Numbered from the stretch's first letter, positions 1 through 9,153 are shown. The stretch: DNA of 64,000 nt from Prosthecobacter debontii (GCF_900167535.1 NZ_FUYE01000009.1:1-64000), one strand, 5' to 3'. The notes: a model not told the origin generated them from the letters alone. A program made the numbers and translations.

Positions 1-274
1 CTATGTGGATCAAGGTTACACAGGAGAGCAGCCCGCCGAAGCTGCCCAAACAGAGGGCATCAGGCTGGAAGTGGTGAAACTTCAAGAAGCCAAGAAGGGC
101 TTTGTGTTACTGCCCAGGCGCTGGGTGGTAGAACGCTCATTTGCTTGGTCAGCGCGGTTCCGGCGTCTGGCAAGAGACTATGAACGGTTGACGACCTCCC
201 TGGCAGGCATCCACTGGCTGGCCTTTGCCGTGCTGATGCTTAACTCCCTCTTCTCAAGAGTTCATAACACGCTC
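1..274 (+). mobile_element. Right end of an IS5-type insertion sequence
   Basis: The transposase runs to the edge of the element. The sequence GAGTTCATAACACGCTC (258-274) is the probable right terminal inverted repeat (seen on the minus strand as GAGCGTGTTATGAACTC), and TAG at 275-277 is the probable target duplication. The left end is outside the window, so neither the inverted repeat pairing nor the duplication can be confirmed. The insertion lies within the 3' end of the neighbouring beta-helix gene. Confidence 0.55.
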
Positions 275-277
275 TAG
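2..277 (+). CDS. IS5-family transposase, C-terminal fragment (5' end outside window)
   Basis: This is the last ~91 residues of a DDE transposase of the IS5 family. The frame is already open at base 2 and continues upstream of the window. The visible sequence contains the YVDQGYTGE stretch and then [10 protein letters not shown], which carries the glutamate of the DDE catalytic triad in this family, followed by an RRLARDYE segment and a hydrophobic tail ([13 protein letters not shown]). It would catalyse cut-and-paste transposition of its own element. The stop codon TAG (275-277) lies exactly where the element seems to end, so the stop may be supplied by the target site. The family call is firm; the subgroup and whether the gene is intact cannot be judged. 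Confidence 0.85.
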   Translation, partial: YVDQGYTGEQPAEAAQTEGIRLEVVKLQEAKKGFVLLPRRWVVERSFAWSARFRRLARDYERLTTSLAGIHWLAFAVLMLNSLFSRVHNTL

Positions 278-1438
278 GCGCACTTGATTTTGCTGACCAT
301 TGTCCAGGACCAAGGTTGGTGCGTTTGCTTCATCGCTTGAAGGTCTTATAAAATTTTCCATTTCCAGGCCTTTTACCGCTGTCTGAATGTGGATCAGCGG
401 CCGCAGCCCCGGTGAGCGTTGTTGGCTAAAATCGTCAGGCATCTTGCGGATCCTAAAATCGCGGAAGGTCACGTTGTGGATGTTTCCACCCCCTTCAGGA
501 AAACGCCACCGATCCATATTCACCGCATAGAATCGGCAACCTCCTTCCACATCCCTCACGGTGACATTTTCTATCAATTCCTGATGACTAAGCAGCCGCA
601 CAAAAGTGAAGGCACTTTTTGCCCGTAGGTGCTCGACTGTGATATCTCTGATTGGGCCAGGCACCATGTCCTGCTGAATGACATATTCCTTGGCACTACC
701 ATCATCTGCATTCAATGCCACCATATCGTCGTTGGTCGCAAAAGGTGAAAGGGCCGTTAGATGGCGGATGGTGCCACGCTGGCAGAAGCCATCCAGATGC
801 ACACCATCCTGATTCATTCGCAAGACACTGAAATCGAATCCGATGTGCTCGATAACAAAGTCTTCGATATGGCAGGCACGGATGGCATAGGCGTCTGGAT
901 TCCGAATGGTCAGATTGCGCAAAGTGAGTCGCTGGACCTGGATGAAGTTGAGGGCCACTCCTGTGTAACAGGGCATTTCTTCGGGTAGACCGCGAACATT
1001 GTGCTCGTTGTTTCCATCCCAGGTTCCGCCTTCGACGGTAATGTCCTGATTGCCTTGCTTGCGATCTCGGTTCGTTAAGAGAAAGAGATTCACGTCGTTG
1101 CCTGAATGATCAGCCAGCCGGATCACCGCCTTTTCATCCAGAAGCAGGCTAGTATGAGAATCCAGAAGCAAGGCAGCGCTGATCATGTATTTGCCAGCAG
1201 GAATGACCACAGTGCGATTACCACCGTCGAGTGCCTTTTGAATCGCGGAGGTATCATCAGTGGCTCCATCTCCCTTCGCTCCCATCTCACGAACATTGAC
1301 TGTCAGTGCGGAAATCGGACCAGACTCAGCCGCAGTTGATGGCGTCTGACAGCCAACAAAGAGACACAACACGGCAGCGCAGAAACCAAAGAAGGAGCGT
1401 AGGAAATGGCTTTTTACTTCGAGGGGGAGACTCCACAT
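254..1438 (-). CDS. Pectate-lyase-like beta-helix lipoprotein, 3' end disrupted by IS
   Basis: A 394-residue secreted protein of the right-handed parallel beta-helix type (pectate lyase 3 / GH28-like). After a signal sequence with a lipobox (LFVGC, residues ~27-31) comes the family hallmark [20 protein letters not shown], then repeated short beta-rungs ([32 protein letters not shown]). Such proteins usually bind or cleave polysaccharides; the substrate cannot be told. Its last codons, encoding roughly RVMNS plus the stop, lie in the terminal repeat of the adjoining insertion sequence and overlap the convergent transposase by 24 bases. The natural C-terminus has therefore probably been replaced. 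Most of the fold seems present, so it may still be functional. Confidence 0.75.
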   Translation of the reverse strand: MWSLPLEVKSHFLRSFFGFCAAVLCLFVGCQTPSTAAESGPISALTVNVREMGAKGDGATDDTSAIQKALDGGNRTVVIPAGKYMISAALLLDSHTSLLLDEKAVIRLADHSGNDVNLFLLTNRDRKQGNQDITVEGGTWDGNNEHNVRGLPEEMPCYTGVALNFIQVQRLTLRNLTIRNPDAYAIRACHIEDFVIEHIGFDFSVLRMNQDGVHLDGFCQRGTIRHLTALSPFATNDDMVALNADDGSAKEYVIQQDMVPGPIRDITVEHLRAKSAFTFVRLLSHQELIENVTVRDVEGGCRFYAVNMDRWRFPEGGGNIHNVTFRDFRIRKMPDDFSQQRSPGLRPLIHIQTAVKGLEMENFIRPSSDEANAPTLVLDNGQQNQVRLERVMNS

Positions 1439-1494
1439 AGGAATCTAACGTTGTTGGGTGCATTTCTCTTCAAAGGTTCCGCTGAAACGGATAC

Positions 1495-2148
1495 CTAGCG
1501 CAACCTCTCCACCACCACATTCCTCACTTTGGCAGTCGTTCCCCAAGTGGCGAAGCCGAAGGGGAGGCATTGGTCTATGAAACCGGGGCGTAGGGTAATG
1601 TTCTTGCCTTTGATGGTGGCATTCACCACGATCCGATCCTCCACCCAGGCCCGCAGATCCTCAGGACGCACCTCCACCCGCACGCGATACCAGCGGCCGT
1701 TTTCAAACCGCTGCTCGCCGCGGGTTTGATTCTCATTGGCATCCTTAAAGTTGATGCTGGAGATGCCTGTCACGGTGCCGCCCCAACCGCCGAGAACGAA
1801 GGTGGCGTAGGCGGCGTGACTGCCGACGGGGAAGGTGACCATGCCAAAGATGTCCTCCCCCTCCACCCGCTGGGCTTCATACTCGATGGCGTAGTTCGTC
1901 TGCGGCAGGTGGTCATCCCAGCCCAGCCATTTGGCCCCGGTCATGGGCAGACCGGCGCTGAGATGCAGCTCGCCATTTTTCACTTCGATGGTGCCCTCAT
2001 CGGGAATCCCTGCCTGCTGCCACTGCGCGGCTGCAGTTCCCTCCAGCAGATGCCATACCTGCGGGGGCGGGGCGACCGGGGGCGGGTGGCGACCGCAACT
2101 GGCGAGCAGGAGCAGGACCAAACCGAGAAGACCAGAGAGACGCCGCAT
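1495..2148 (-). CDS. DUF1080-like (3-keto-disaccharide hydrolase type) lipoprotein
   Basis: A 217-residue lipoprotein. The start chosen is the ATG at 2148, because it gives a clean signal peptide MRRLSGLLGLVLLLLASC with lipobox LASC; an in-frame ATG 45 codons upstream would add a non-signal Pro/His-rich leader. The mature part has the jelly-roll pattern of the DUF1080/concanavalin-like family: GELHLSAG, YAIEYEAQRVEGEDIFGMVTF, a GGWGG turn, GRWYRVRVEVRPEDLRAWVEDR, and a final ATWGTTAKVRNVVVERLR strand. Members are found in secreted carbohydrate-related proteins of Verrucomicrobia and Planctomycetes. No catalytic residue can be assigned with confidence. It shares its strand with the beta-helix gene 56 bases downstream and may be co-transcribed with it. 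Confidence 0.7.
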   Translation of the reverse strand: MRRLSGLLGLVLLLLASCGRHPPPVAPPPQVWHLLEGTAAAQWQQAGIPDEGTIEVKNGELHLSAGLPMTGAKWLGWDDHLPQTNYAIEYEAQRVEGEDIFGMVTFPVGSHAAYATFVLGGWGGTVTGISSINFKDANENQTRGEQRFENGRWYRVRVEVRPEDLRAWVEDRIVVNATIKGKNITLRPGFIDQCLPFGFATWGTTAKVRNVVVERLR

Positions 2149-2381
2149 GGGGTGAGAGAAAAGGGATGAAGGAGCGCTCAAGATGCGAGGAAAGCGGGCG
2201 GGCAGCAAGGATAAGACGGGGGCGAGGTGGATTAATGGATGGTGGATGGGGAAGTGGGCCTGATGGGTTGAGGGCAACGTCATTCCCTGGTGAGCGCGGG
2301 GGAGACAGGTCTGCTTTTAAGATTGACTCTGCCCTGGCGGGGCCTTTAAAACCTGAGGCACTTCATTTCCCCCCCGACCTT

Positions 2382-2921
2382 ATGAAGATTCCACGGCATC
2401 GTGCCACCCTTGTTATCCTGGGGCTTTGCCTGAGCCTGACCAGCGGTTGTCGAATGGCCGATTGGGTGTTTTGCGACGAATATGTCAACCATGTCTGGAA
2501 CAGTGTTGGCATGGCCGCCATCGCCGCCTTTACCTTGCCTGTCTTGCTCGTGCCCTGGACTATGATTTGGGGGCTAGCCATGAGCGATCCTTATCCGAAG
2601 CCCCCGGTCACGCTCTGGCATTGGGCTCCGGGGAATCATGTCCGGCAGGTGTTTTGGGCGCTGTTCTTGGGTCTGCATGCCTTGGTGAGTGTGGCGTATG
2701 CATGGACCTTCGTATCTTTCATCGGCCCTCTTAGGACGGATGGTTTTGATGAGGCGGCTCTGGATGCCGGCTATAACGCCGTGGCCAGCCTTGGCGGGTT
2801 CTGGTATTGGGCCAGTCTGCGTGCGCTGGCCAGTTATCACTCCACGTTCAAGCTCTCGGCCAAGCACCGACCTACGCCTGCGGCTGAGCTACCGCCGACG
2901 ACTGAGCCTTCCGCTGCGTGA
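2382..2921 (+). CDS. Membrane lipoprotein of unknown function
   Basis: A 179-residue protein not recognised as a known family. The ATG at 2382 is preferred over an in-frame ATG at 2166 because it opens a typical lipoprotein signal (MKIPRHRATLVILGLCLSLTSGC). The mature protein has two or three further hydrophobic segments: VGMAAIAAFTLPVLLVPWTM, a second around FWALFLGLHALVSVAYAW, and a possible third around GGFWYWASLRALA. It ends in a Pro/Thr-rich tail. It is followed after 40 bases by the MazG-like gene on the same strand. Codon use resembles its neighbours, so I take it as a real gene. Confidence 0.6.
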   Translation: MKIPRHRATLVILGLCLSLTSGCRMADWVFCDEYVNHVWNSVGMAAIAAFTLPVLLVPWTMIWGLAMSDPYPKPPVTLWHWAPGNHVRQVFWALFLGLHALVSVAYAWTFVSFIGPLRTDGFDEAALDAGYNAVASLGGFWYWASLRALASYHSTFKLSAKHRPTPAAELPPTTEPSAA

Positions 2922-2961
2922 TCGGTCATGGACTTACGCCGAGCGCCGTGTTTCTTAGCCC

Positions 2962-3312
2962 ATGAGCATGACTCTCGAAGCCCTGACCGAACGCATCTGC
3001 GCCTTTCGTGATGCACGTGATTGGAAGCCCTTTCACAATCCCAAGGACATGGCCGTGGCCATTGCGGCAGAGGCTGGGGAGCTGATGCAGCATTTTGTCT
3101 GGAAGACGCCGGAGCAGATTGATGAGGTGGTGGTGGCCAAGCGCGCCGAGATCACCGATGAAATCGCCGATGTGGCGATCCTGCTCTTCGAGCTGGCGCA
3201 TAATCTGGACATTCCCCTGGCCGAGGCCATGAGCGCGAAGCTGGATCGCAACGAAAAACGCTACCCCGCCGACAAAGCGCGCGGCAACAATCTGAAATAC
3301 AACGAGCTGTAA
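2962..3312 (+). CDS. MazG-like nucleotide pyrophosphohydrolase
   Basis: A 116-residue all-alpha pyrophosphohydrolase of the MazG / dCTP-pyrophosphatase (RS21-C6-like) superfamily, predicted to hydrolyse (d)NTPs to monophosphates and pyrophosphate with Mg2+. The metal-binding motifs are visible: EAGE in AIAAEAGELMQHFVW (residues ~36-50) and EITDEIADV (residues ~62-70). The length fits the single-domain members, not the duplicated E. coli MazG. It is a cytoplasmic house-cleaning enzyme. The start ATG at 2962 is followed two codons later by another ATG, so the start is uncertain by two residues. Confidence 0.85.
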   Translation: MSMTLEALTERICAFRDARDWKPFHNPKDMAVAIAAEAGELMQHFVWKTPEQIDEVVVAKRAEITDEIADVAILLFELAHNLDIPLAEAMSAKLDRNEKRYPADKARGNNLKYNEL

Positions 3313-3576
3313 ACGTCTCTGTCATTGACGATGGCTGCTGTTACTTGGGTCAGGTAGGGCACCTCACAAAACGCTCTGGGGCAGGTCCTGGCAGGCTCCA
3401 CGGGTCCATCCATGTGGGCGTTTGATCCAGCTTAACTGGAGATGGGGCCAAGTTGATCCCCCCTGATGCGAGATGGGCCCCATCGCAACCCAAGAAACGG
3501 TTTTTCGTCCGATTGTGTCCGTGATGTCCAATTTCTTGCATCCCCCGGCTTCCTCGCTATCAAAAGCCGTTCTCCA

Positions 3577-4023
3577 ATGACACGTCTTTTCGAAATCCTC
3601 GGTAAATTTGATCATGAAAGCGACTGCCAGAAGCTGCTCTATGCGCCGCTGCCGCAGAAGCTGACTTATCGGGAGACGACCGTGTATAAAGTGGACTTTG
3701 AAGGCGATGCCGCTGCGCTGGAAGCCTTTGTGGGCCAGGTGCTTCAGGACCCGATCAGCCAGACACTGCGTGACGGCGAGACCCTCGCTTTCGACAAGGC
3801 TAGCTTCACGCTGGAATACGGCATGAAGGGCGGTGCGCTGGACCTGGAGAAGGAGATGATCCTTAACTACTACCGCGCTTTGGAAAACCCAGCCTTCCAG
3901 ATCACCAAGCTGACTTTGCGTAAACGCGTGTATGTCTTCGGTGACAAGGCCGATTCCAAGCCCTTCGTTCGCGATATCTGCAACCCTGCGATCCATACCT
4001 GGGAAGTGAAGCAGGCGGCCTAA
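3577..4023 (+). CDS. Conserved small protein of unknown function (weak PurS resemblance)
   Basis: A 148-residue soluble protein starting MTRLFEILGKFDHESDC. I do not recognise the family securely. The segment YRETTVYKVDFEGDAAALEA followed by QVLQDPISQTL resembles the C-terminal half of PurS-type subunits or the N-terminal domain of FGAM synthase (a strand, then a helix, then a 'NPvie'-like turn). The second half (ILNYYRALENPAFQITKLTLRKRVYVFG) has no match I can name. The ATG at 3577 is chosen because upstream in-frame codons are low quality. It sits 33 bases before the M50 protease gene on the same strand. Confidence 0.55.
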   Translation: MTRLFEILGKFDHESDCQKLLYAPLPQKLTYRETTVYKVDFEGDAAALEAFVGQVLQDPISQTLRDGETLAFDKASFTLEYGMKGGALDLEKEMILNYYRALENPAFQITKLTLRKRVYVFGDKADSKPFVRDICNPAIHTWEVKQAA

Positions 4024-4056
4024 TGGCGGCAAGCTCCTTCGTGCCGCTTCAAGCTC

Positions 4057-4698
4057 ATGCTCCGTTTTTCCTTCCTCGGTTTTCCCGTGATCATTCACTG
4101 GACCTTCTGGCTGACGCTGGCGCTCCTGGGTGGATTGATCGGTGCGGATACCCCCGAGGAGATGCAGCGCGTGCTCGTCTGGGTCATTGCCGGGGTGCTT
4201 TCCATCTTTGTGCATGAGCTGGGGCACGCGCTGACCATGCATCACTATGGGGCGCGGCAGGTGCACATGGTGTTTCACAGCTTTGGTGGTTATGCGGCCA
4301 GTGAGCGCCGGTTTGGCCGCAGTGAGTCTTTTTTTGTCAGTGCCGCAGGCCCGTTCGTGCAGATCGCTGCCGGGGTGGCCATGTGGTGGGTGATGGATGC
4401 CTGGCAGACCCCGAGCCTGATGGCCAGTTACTTCATGCGTTCCTTTGTGAACGTCAGCCTGTTTTGGGCCGTGCTGAATCTCTTCCCCATCGTCCCTCTG
4501 GATGGTGGGCATATCCTGGCGGCGGTGCTCGGTCCGCAGCGGATGAAGATCACCCTGACCATCAGCCTCGTCTGTGCCGTCGGGTTTGGGATTCTTGCGG
4601 CTTTACGCGGGCAGATCTTCATCGCCATCTTCTTCGGTATGTTCGCGTATAACAACTGGAAGCAGCTCCAAGGTGAGCGCCCCAGCATGATGCCTTGA
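4057..4698 (+). CDS. Site-2-type M50 family zinc metalloprotease
   Basis: A 213-residue multipass intramembrane protease of the M50 family. The zinc-binding HELGH is at residues 53-57 inside the second hydrophobic segment (VLSIFVHELGHALTMHHYGA). The second conserved block NLFPIVPLDGGHILAA (residues ~141-156) supplies the third zinc ligand in the LDGGH motif. There are about five or six membrane segments and no PDZ domain, as in the short M50B-type peptidases. It is expected to cleave membrane-spanning substrates in the cytoplasmic membrane; the target is unknown. It follows the preceding small gene by 33 bases, so the two may be co-transcribed. Confidence 0.9.
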   Translation: MLRFSFLGFPVIIHWTFWLTLALLGGLIGADTPEEMQRVLVWVIAGVLSIFVHELGHALTMHHYGARQVHMVFHSFGGYAASERRFGRSESFFVSAAGPFVQIAAGVAMWWVMDAWQTPSLMASYFMRSFVNVSLFWAVLNLFPIVPLDGGHILAAVLGPQRMKITLTISLVCAVGFGILAALRGQIFIAIFFGMFAYNNWKQLQGERPSMMP

Positions 4699-4721
4699 GG
4701 CATCGGTGCAGGCTGGGCTTT

Positions 4722-4740
4722 CCGCACATGGAGTGTGCGG
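4722..4740 (+). other. Stem-loop downstream of M50 gene
   Basis: CCGCACA pairs with TGTGCGG around a five-base loop, 23 bases after the M50 stop codon. There is no T-run, so it may be a processing or stability hairpin rather than an intrinsic terminator. Confidence 0.35.
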
Positions 4741-4872
4741 GGGACGGCATTCCTATGGAAACGGACCTCTTCGGGCAACTCGTGAGCACGAATGATTTTG
4801 ATTCACATCTGTCAGTGATTAGTGTCGATTCGTGCCTCATTAGTGGTTCTTAACTCAGCTTCTGCTTACTCC

Positions 4873-6201
4873 ATGTCTGCCGCCCTTGAAGATCTCCTCA
4901 CTTGCCTGCGCTTCCCCAGCGTTTCCACGGATTCCAAGCATCATGCCGATACGCGTGCCTGTGCGGAGTGGCTGGTGGCGAAGCTGACCTCCATGGGGCT
5001 GAGCACCACTCTGCATGAGACTCCGGGGCATCCGGTGGTGGTGGCGAAGAACAAACACATCGCCGGTCGTCGCACGGTGCTGCTCTATGGCCACTACGAT
5101 GTGCAGCCGGCGGAACCCTTTGCCGAATGGAAGTCCCCACCTTTCGAGCCGACGATCCGCGATGGCGTCATCTTCTGCCGTGGGGCGACGGATAACAAAG
5201 GCCAGTTGATGGCTCACGTAGCCGGGCTGGCTGAAACCCTGGCGGCTCATGCCGATCTGCCCGTGAACTTGACCATCCTCTTCGAAGGTGAAGAGGAGAT
5301 CGGTAGCCCGAACTTGAAGCCTTTCCTGGAAGCCCACCGCGAGGAGTTGGCCTGTGATGTGGTGGCCATCTCGGATACGGGTATGGTCGGCCCAGGCATC
5401 GGCACCTTTACGTACGGTCTGCGCGGCATCGCCTGCATGGAGGTGAAGGTACATGGCCCGAGCATTGACCTGCACTCCGGCATCTTTGGCGGGGCGGTGC
5501 CCAATCCCGCCACCATGGCGGCGCGTTTGGTGGCCTCGCTGCATGATGCGCAGGGTAAGGTGCAAATCCCTGGCTTTTACGAGGCAGTGAAACCTCTCCA
5601 GGATTGGGAGCGGGCTGCCTGGGCCGAGCTTGGCGATGGTGATGCAGAAACCCTCATGCTCACGGGTGTGCCCGAGTTGTTTGGCGAACCTGGATTCACC
5701 GAGCGCGAACGCCGCTGGGCGCGCCCTACGGCGGAGGTGAATGGCATCGGCGGTGGGTATCAGGGCGAAGGCTCGAAGACGGTCATTCCACGTGAGGCTT
5801 TCTTTAAACTATCCTTCCGCCTCGTGCCGGACCAGAACCCCGAGCAGATTCTCGATTTGGCGACGGCATACCTCCAGTCCAAAGCTCCCTCCAGTGTGCG
5901 CCTGGATATCTATCGCGGTCACACGGGGCAGGCTTACCTCATGGATCCCCAGGGTTCACTCGGTCAGGCCGCACAGCGGGCCTTGTTGAAGACCTTCGGA
6001 GGCAAAACCGCGCTCATTCGTGAAGGCGGGAGCATCCCGATCGTGCAGGCCTTTAAGGACGTGCTGAATGCCGATACCCTGCTTCTCGGTCTGGCCCTGC
6101 CGGATTGCCAAGCTCACGCGCCGAACGAGAACTTCCCGATTGCCAACTTCGAAGCGGGCATTCGCCTGAATCAGAACCTGCTCGCTGAGTTGGGGGCGTG
6201 A
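4873..6201 (+). CDS. M20 family metallopeptidase (dipeptidase / ArgE-DapE type)
   Basis: A 442-residue di-zinc aminoacylase-type peptidase. Metal-binding blocks appear in order: LLYGHYDVQPAEP (His and downstream Asp), FCRGATDNKGQLMAH (bridging Asp), and LFEGEEEIGSPNL (the catalytic Glu-Glu). The dimerisation or lid domain follows (GLRGIACMEVKVHGPSIDLHSG), and the final His lies in the DCQAHAPNENFPIAN block. Members cleave dipeptides or N-acylated amino acids in the cytoplasm; the substrate cannot be predicted. The ATG at 4873 is chosen over an upstream GTG at 4822 because homology begins at SAALEDLLTCLRFPSVS. Confidence 0.88.
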   Translation: MSAALEDLLTCLRFPSVSTDSKHHADTRACAEWLVAKLTSMGLSTTLHETPGHPVVVAKNKHIAGRRTVLLYGHYDVQPAEPFAEWKSPPFEPTIRDGVIFCRGATDNKGQLMAHVAGLAETLAAHADLPVNLTILFEGEEEIGSPNLKPFLEAHREELACDVVAISDTGMVGPGIGTFTYGLRGIACMEVKVHGPSIDLHSGIFGGAVPNPATMAARLVASLHDAQGKVQIPGFYEAVKPLQDWERAAWAELGDGDAETLMLTGVPELFGEPGFTERERRWARPTAEVNGIGGGYQGEGSKTVIPREAFFKLSFRLVPDQNPEQILDLATAYLQSKAPSSVRLDIYRGHTGQAYLMDPQGSLGQAAQRALLKTFGGKTALIREGGSIPIVQAFKDVLNADTLLLGLALPDCQAHAPNENFPIANFEAGIRLNQNLLAELGA

Positions 6202-6251
6202 AGGTGATCGTTAACAGGGCCTCTGGATTCGCTGCTTTTGTTCGGCCAGTT

Positions 6252-6281
6252 TTGGTGAGGGTTTCAGAGAAACGTCACCAA
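6252..6281. terminator. Hairpin between convergent genes
   Basis: TTGGTGA/TCACCAA outer arms and GTTTC/GAAAC inner arms form a long interrupted stem in the 87-base gap between the M20 gene and the convergent O-antigen ligase-like gene. The symmetry suits a two-way transcript end, though neither side has a strong T-run. Confidence 0.4.
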
Positions 6282-6288
6282 TACTCGC

Positions 6289-7698
6289 CTACAGGTTTTT
6301 GAGCACATAGTCCCAGGTGGTCAGTACGGCCCATGTGGCAGCGACGCCTACCCCGATGTCCACTGCCGTGATGCGATTCCAGAGCCTTTTGCCACTGTTC
6401 AAGAAAGCCATCAAGGGTTCAGGAATCTGCTCTTCGGGTCGTTGGGGTGCGGTTTTCTCTCCGTCAGCTTCTGGATTTGTCGATGATGATGTTTCAGCTC
6501 CTGCCTGCAAGAGCAGATCTTGGGCACGTTTGAATTCTGCTAGATTCAGGCGGTGTATTGCAGCGGCTACGGCGATCACCAGGAAGTATTCGTTGTGATA
6601 TTGGCGGTTGATCATCCAACCTGACATGCAATACGCGATCAGTAAAAGCATGGCTGCTCGACGACAGCGTTCATGATCCGTCTCGGGTTGGGTGAGCTGA
6701 GAACCGACCAGGAGCGAACGCCCAGCGATCCAGAGCAGGAGGAGGTAGCAAAAGAGTCCATTGATGCCTAGCTCCGCACCAACCTGAACGTAACTGGAGT
6801 GGGTGGCTTTATTTTCCATTTGGCCTTCCCAAATGATGTATCCTTTAAACTGTCCCCACCCTTCTCCTGTGGACTTGGTGCGGGTGATTTCACGGGCCAT
6901 TTCCCACACCATCAGGCGGCCTTGCACACCTTCATCGGCACGAAGATTCCCCATTTTTTCCATGCGAGGTAGGAAACTCAGCGCGGACACGCCTAATGTG
7001 GCGGCGATGGCGATGGCGAAGATCTGCACCGCTTTTGGACGGCCGATGACAAAGACTAAGACACACAGCACTCCGCCCACCAGGAAAGAGCCCTTGGATT
7101 GGGTGCTGTAAGCACAGTGTGCTGCTAGGGCCGAGCAGAGCGGGAATATGATGATTCTGCCCGTGAAGCCGCCTTTCCAAAAATATAAAACGTAGCTGAG
7201 CGGAATGGCCACGATGACGGAGTGAGCGAGCGCGTTCGGATTATTGTGAAGCCAAGTGCCGATGCAGAGGCGGTCAAAGAACATGGAGGTCATGTCCTTG
7301 GCGCCGGTCAGATCCAAGCCGTAGAGACTGGCCACAGCCATGAAGGCCACCCCGAGCAGCATAAAGTTCCAGAACTTCAGGTAGCCTAAAACCCGTTCCC
7401 AGGTGGTAAGCGAGTGTAGTGTGAAGAAATAGAAGACGACGTAGGGTAAGAAGGCCTTGAACGTGCCATTTGAGTCAGGCGAAGTCCACACGATGTATCC
7501 GTAGTAGGCCAGCATAGCCCAGTCGTGCGGGGTCTTGAATACTCCCGGCACCGGAGACCGTGACCGGGCATTCATGAAGCTGGCGATCCAGATGAGGATA
7601 ACGGGCCGCACAATATTGAAGCCGACCATCGCCGGTATCCAATCTTGAGGCCGGATATAATACAGAAATAGGAATAATAGAGCGGCTCTGTATTCCAT
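6289..7698 (-). CDS. O-antigen ligase / polymerase-like membrane protein
   Basis: A 469-residue polytopic membrane protein of the Wzy/WaaL superfamily, closest in look to the 'putative O-glycosylation ligase' group. It opens with YRAALLFLFLYYIRPQDW, a start typical of that group. It has about ten hydrophobic segments and a large periplasmic loop containing the conserved GEGWGQFKGY and ATHSSYVQVGAELGINGLF blocks (the Wzy_C domain). The last ~90 residues are a hydrophilic linker plus one more helix. It probably joins or polymerises surface glycan on lipid carriers. It ends a minus-strand cluster with a glycosyltransferase and a methyltransferase, which supports a role in surface polysaccharide. 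Confidence 0.75.
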   Translation of the reverse strand: MEYRAALLFLFLYYIRPQDWIPAMVGFNIVRPVILIWIASFMNARSRSPVPGVFKTPHDWAMLAYYGYIVWTSPDSNGTFKAFLPYVVFYFFTLHSLTTWERVLGYLKFWNFMLLGVAFMAVASLYGLDLTGAKDMTSMFFDRLCIGTWLHNNPNALAHSVIVAIPLSYVLYFWKGGFTGRIIIFPLCSALAAHCAYSTQSKGSFLVGGVLCVLVFVIGRPKAVQIFAIAIAATLGVSALSFLPRMEKMGNLRADEGVQGRLMVWEMAREITRTKSTGEGWGQFKGYIIWEGQMENKATHSSYVQVGAELGINGLFCYLLLLWIAGRSLLVGSQLTQPETDHERCRRAAMLLLIAYCMSGWMINRQYHNEYFLVIAVAAAIHRLNLAEFKRAQDLLLQAGAETSSSTNPEADGEKTAPQRPEEQIPEPLMAFLNSGKRLWNRITAVDIGVGVAATWAVLTTWDYVLKNL

Positions 7699-7801
7699 CA
7701 GGAGGCGAGGCGGCGGCTAGAACGTCAGAATTCCTTTAAGCTGCAACAGCTTTCAAACAAGAGCAAAACGGCTTTTGGAAACATTCGTGTACATTTAACG
7801 G

Positions 7802-9118
7802 CTATTTCCAACTCCGATCCAGCAGATGCGCCGGGAAGAGGTCTGGACGGAACTGGTGCAGTTCTTCATAAGCAGGGCGCACAGCGTCTTTTGCCTCGGG
7901 GGATGCGTAAGTCGGGTGAGGCCTCCATTGCGGCTGAATGATGTCCCGGGTCCAGGGGCGATTTTCCAGTTCACTCTGAGACTTGAACAGGGCGTTGACC
8001 TTGGCGTGGGAGACTTGGCAGGCCAGGTTCTCTTGTGCCCAGACGTGGGGACGGAGCTTCGGGGTCTTCTGAAGCAGTGCTTGCAGATCTGCTGCCGCGT
8101 GGCCGTGGCGGAGTCGGCTGCCCGTTTGATCGTTGATGTAGGCGAGCGGGCCCACGTGGGCATCTTCTCGCATGGCCAGTGCACAGCCTGCAAAGAGCGA
8201 CTCAACTGCCGCCACACAGCAGCCTTCGCGGCGGCTCATGATGACGGAGACCTTGGCTCGGCATTGATGGGCAGCCACTTCATGGATCGGGATGGATTCA
8301 TGGATCTCGATGTGGTGGTTCACTCCAAAAGACCTGGCCAGTTGGCGAATTGTGTCTTGAGTCCGGCCGGGCTCTTTTTGACCGATGAGAACCACCTTTA
8401 ACTCTCCTGGAATCTGGGCCAGGATTTGGAAGAGTTCCCAGTGTCGTTTGAACTCGCCCCAATTCGCAACCATCACGATGTCGGTGCTGCGTTGCTCATA
8501 GGGCAGGGGCTGGTAAAGGGTGGGATTGATCCAGTCACAAGGCAGGGTCGGCAGGCACTTCAAGCGAGGGTGAAAGCTCTCAATGATTGGAATCTCCTGA
8601 TAATTACAGCTCTGCACATACACCGTGCCTGGAACGCGAGATACGGCACAGGCCAAGGCAGCGTAATCGGTGGGGGACCAACTGGTAGAGAGGACGAGAT
8701 GGTAGCGATCATTTAGCCACCGAAACTCCGTTTCAGAGAGAGCGGTTAACAGTCGTGCCCAGTTATATTCAAAGGTCATCAACAAGATGCCTTTCTCGCC
8801 TCCCTCGGACGGTGTCTTCAGCAGGATGCTGCGGCTCAGTCCAGGATCGTCTGCAATGACCTTACGATAGCGTGAATTACAACGAACCACGGCGTCCCAA
8901 AGGGGGGCGTTTTCGATCCCGGGCTTTTTTTGAAGACTAGCGAGGATCCGTTGCTTCAGAATCGGAGATTCAGCCAGATCAAAGGCGCGGGCCAACCGAG
9001 CGGCTCTCTCTTCGAGGTCTACAGAAAGACGGCCACGGACTGCTAATGCACTGGCGAAGAGGGAACGGGCGAAAGTGGAATGCCGAATTTCGTCTTTGAG
9101 TCGTAGCAGTTGGACCAT
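7802..9118 (-). CDS. GT-B type glycosyltransferase
   Basis: A 438-residue protein with a C-terminal glycosyltransferase group 1 (GT4-like) domain. The Rossmann start of the second domain is visible as STDIVMVANWGEFKRHW, followed by LKVVLIGQKEPG. The donor-binding stretch is SVIMSRREGCCVAAVESLFAGCALA, with the E-x7-E type pattern. The N-terminal ~150 residues are atypical and partly helical. Expected to transfer a sugar from a nucleotide donor to a growing surface glycan in the cytoplasm. The acceptor and linkage are unknown. It lies between the methyltransferase (36 bases upstream) and the ligase-like gene on the same strand. Confidence 0.72.
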   Translation of the reverse strand: MVQLLRLKDEIRHSTFARSLFASALAVRGRLSVDLEERAARLARAFDLAESPILKQRILASLQKKPGIENAPLWDAVVRCNSRYRKVIADDPGLSRSILLKTPSEGGEKGILLMTFEYNWARLLTALSETEFRWLNDRYHLVLSTSWSPTDYAALACAVSRVPGTVYVQSCNYQEIPIIESFHPRLKCLPTLPCDWINPTLYQPLPYEQRSTDIVMVANWGEFKRHWELFQILAQIPGELKVVLIGQKEPGRTQDTIRQLARSFGVNHHIEIHESIPIHEVAAHQCRAKVSVIMSRREGCCVAAVESLFAGCALAMREDAHVGPLAYINDQTGSRLRHGHAAADLQALLQKTPKLRPHVWAQENLACQVSHAKVNALFKSQSELENRPWTRDIIQPQWRPHPTYASPEAKDAVRPAYEELHQFRPDLFPAHLLDRSWK

Positions 9119-9153
9119 CGGAGATTGAGAGCTTCAGCGTGTATGACAGGCCC

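Noticed and set aside
3364-4512. 382-codon open frame on the minus strand
   Set aside because: It overlaps the unknown 148-residue gene and the M50 protease on the plus strand; its composition (His/Arg/Gln rich) is typical of a coding shadow.
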